DNA from: Thermaceae bacterium
GTDB lineage: Bacteria; Deinococcota; Deinococci; Deinococcales; Marinithermaceae
Reading direction: 5' to 3'
DNA length: 6,137 nucleotides
Assembly: GCA_026989475.1 (NCBI GenBank)
Contig: JALSJG010000017.1
Span: forward strand, 1 to 6,137
The position numbers were made by a program, and so were the translations under genes. The notes under the pieces were generated by a model. It was given only the letters and a program-made list of their open reading frames with translations. It was not told the DNA's origin and searched no databases. This document shows, piece by piece, positions 5,837 through 6,137 of the stretch; position 1 is the stretch's first letter, and every line of letters starts with the position of its first letter.

Positions 5837-6137
5837 GCGTCCTCCCAGGGTTCGAGCTCCTCGAGCTTCGCGGTCACCACCCCGCCGCTTGGGGTTTTGA
5901 TCTCGACCTCGAGTTTCAGGGGATGGTGTTTCGCCACCTTACCGCAGACCCCGGATCGGGTACAGACCTTGGCGTTTTTCCTGGGGAGCTTCTCAAGGAG
6001 TTCTTTGTAGAGGGGATGCTCGTAGGCGATGCAGCAAAGCAGCCGCCCGCAGGGGCCGCTGATCTTCTCCGGGGAGAGGGGGAGCTGCTGGTCGCGGGCC
6101 ATCCGGATCGTGCTCGGGCCGAACTCCTGGAGCCAGG
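5833..6137 (-). CDS. ricT: PSP1-domain protein of the RicT/YaaT family, 5' end outside window
   Basis: Only the C-terminal 100 or so residues are present. An ATG exists at 6102, but the same frame runs to the edge and reads WLQEFGPSTIR before it. That is the conserved PSP1 sequence leading into MARDQQLPLSPEKISG, so the start lies outside the window. The core GPCGRLLCC and the later Cys pair in CTRSGVC match RicT/YaaT. In Bacillus subtilis, RicT works with RicA and RicF as an iron-sulfur-bearing complex affecting RNase Y-dependent mRNA processing and phosphorelay signalling, and conserved cysteines of this kind are implicated there. Whether the same partners act in this organism is unknown. 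The tail (VEIKTPSGGVVTAKLEELEPWED) is a small beta segment with an acidic end. Its TGA overlaps the ATG of the flavin reductase-like gene, making it the first visible gene of this block. The symbol is by family membership. Confidence 0.88.
   Translation of the reverse strand, partial: WLQEFGPSTIRMARDQQLPLSPEKISGPCGRLLCCIAYEHPLYKELLEKLPRKNAKVCTRSGVCGKVAKHHPLKLEVEIKTPSGGVVTAKLEELEPWEDA
5841..5846 (-). promoter_or_regulatory. Ribosome binding site of the flavin reductase-like gene
   Basis: GGGAGG on the minus strand lies four bases before ATG 5836 and inside the last codons of the RicT-type gene. It is the clearest Shine-Dalgarno in the window and decides this start. Combined with the ATGA overlap, it indicates both independent loading and coupled re-initiation. 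Confidence 0.6.

Noticed and set aside
1..6137. tRNA, rRNA, CRISPR array, insertion sequence or factor-independent terminator
   Set aside because: None was seen: no cloverleaf-like segment, no regularly spaced repeats, no transposase motifs, and no GC hairpin followed by a T-run in the few intergenic bases.

Overview
The window is dense, very GC-rich bacterial DNA. It most likely comes from the family Thermaceae (Thermus, Oceanithermus, Marinithermus or a relative). The best evidence is an archaeal/eukaryal-type prolyl-tRNA synthetase that closely resembles the Thermus thermophilus enzyme as I recall it. It ends in the C-terminal Tyr and Cys pairs seen in that enzyme. Candidate leaderless promoters, with a TAnnnT box six bases before the start codon, also fit Deinococcus-Thermus. 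Genus and species cannot be decided from this sequence alone.

Layout. At the left edge is a plus-strand gene cut by the window (2-1453). It encodes an exported protein with an AMIN-like N-terminal region and a C-terminal phosphodiester glycosidase (NAGPA-type) domain. Converging on it is a minus-strand block read right to left: an MFS transporter (4698-3568), prolyl-tRNA synthetase proS (3557-2085) and endonuclease III nth (2082-1432). The gaps are 10 bp and 2 bp, so this is very probably one transcript. The nth 3' end overlaps the glycosidase 3' end by 22 bp on opposite strands.

The only non-coding stretch is 4699 to about 4991. It holds a divergent control region with a perfect 16-bp palindrome (4719-4734). 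A candidate leaderless promoter faces each way from it: one toward the MFS-proS-nth block and one toward a decayed gene. That decayed gene (4760-4999, plus strand) is a universal stress protein remnant. Its N-terminal and C-terminal family segments are still readable, but it has frameshifts and has lost the middle of the domain.

The right part is a second minus-strand block whose genes overlap by 4 bp: a PSP1-domain protein of the RicT/YaaT family (cut by the right edge), a flavin reductase-like FMN-binding protein, and a small unrecognised 91-residue protein.

Most genes here are housekeeping (tRNA charging, base-excision repair, RicT-type RNA or regulatory function). I found no clear new defence or mobile system, tRNA, rRNA, CRISPR array or insertion sequence. 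The most interesting parts are the divergent operator region, the stress-protein relic beside it, and the small unknown protein coupled to the flavin-binding protein.
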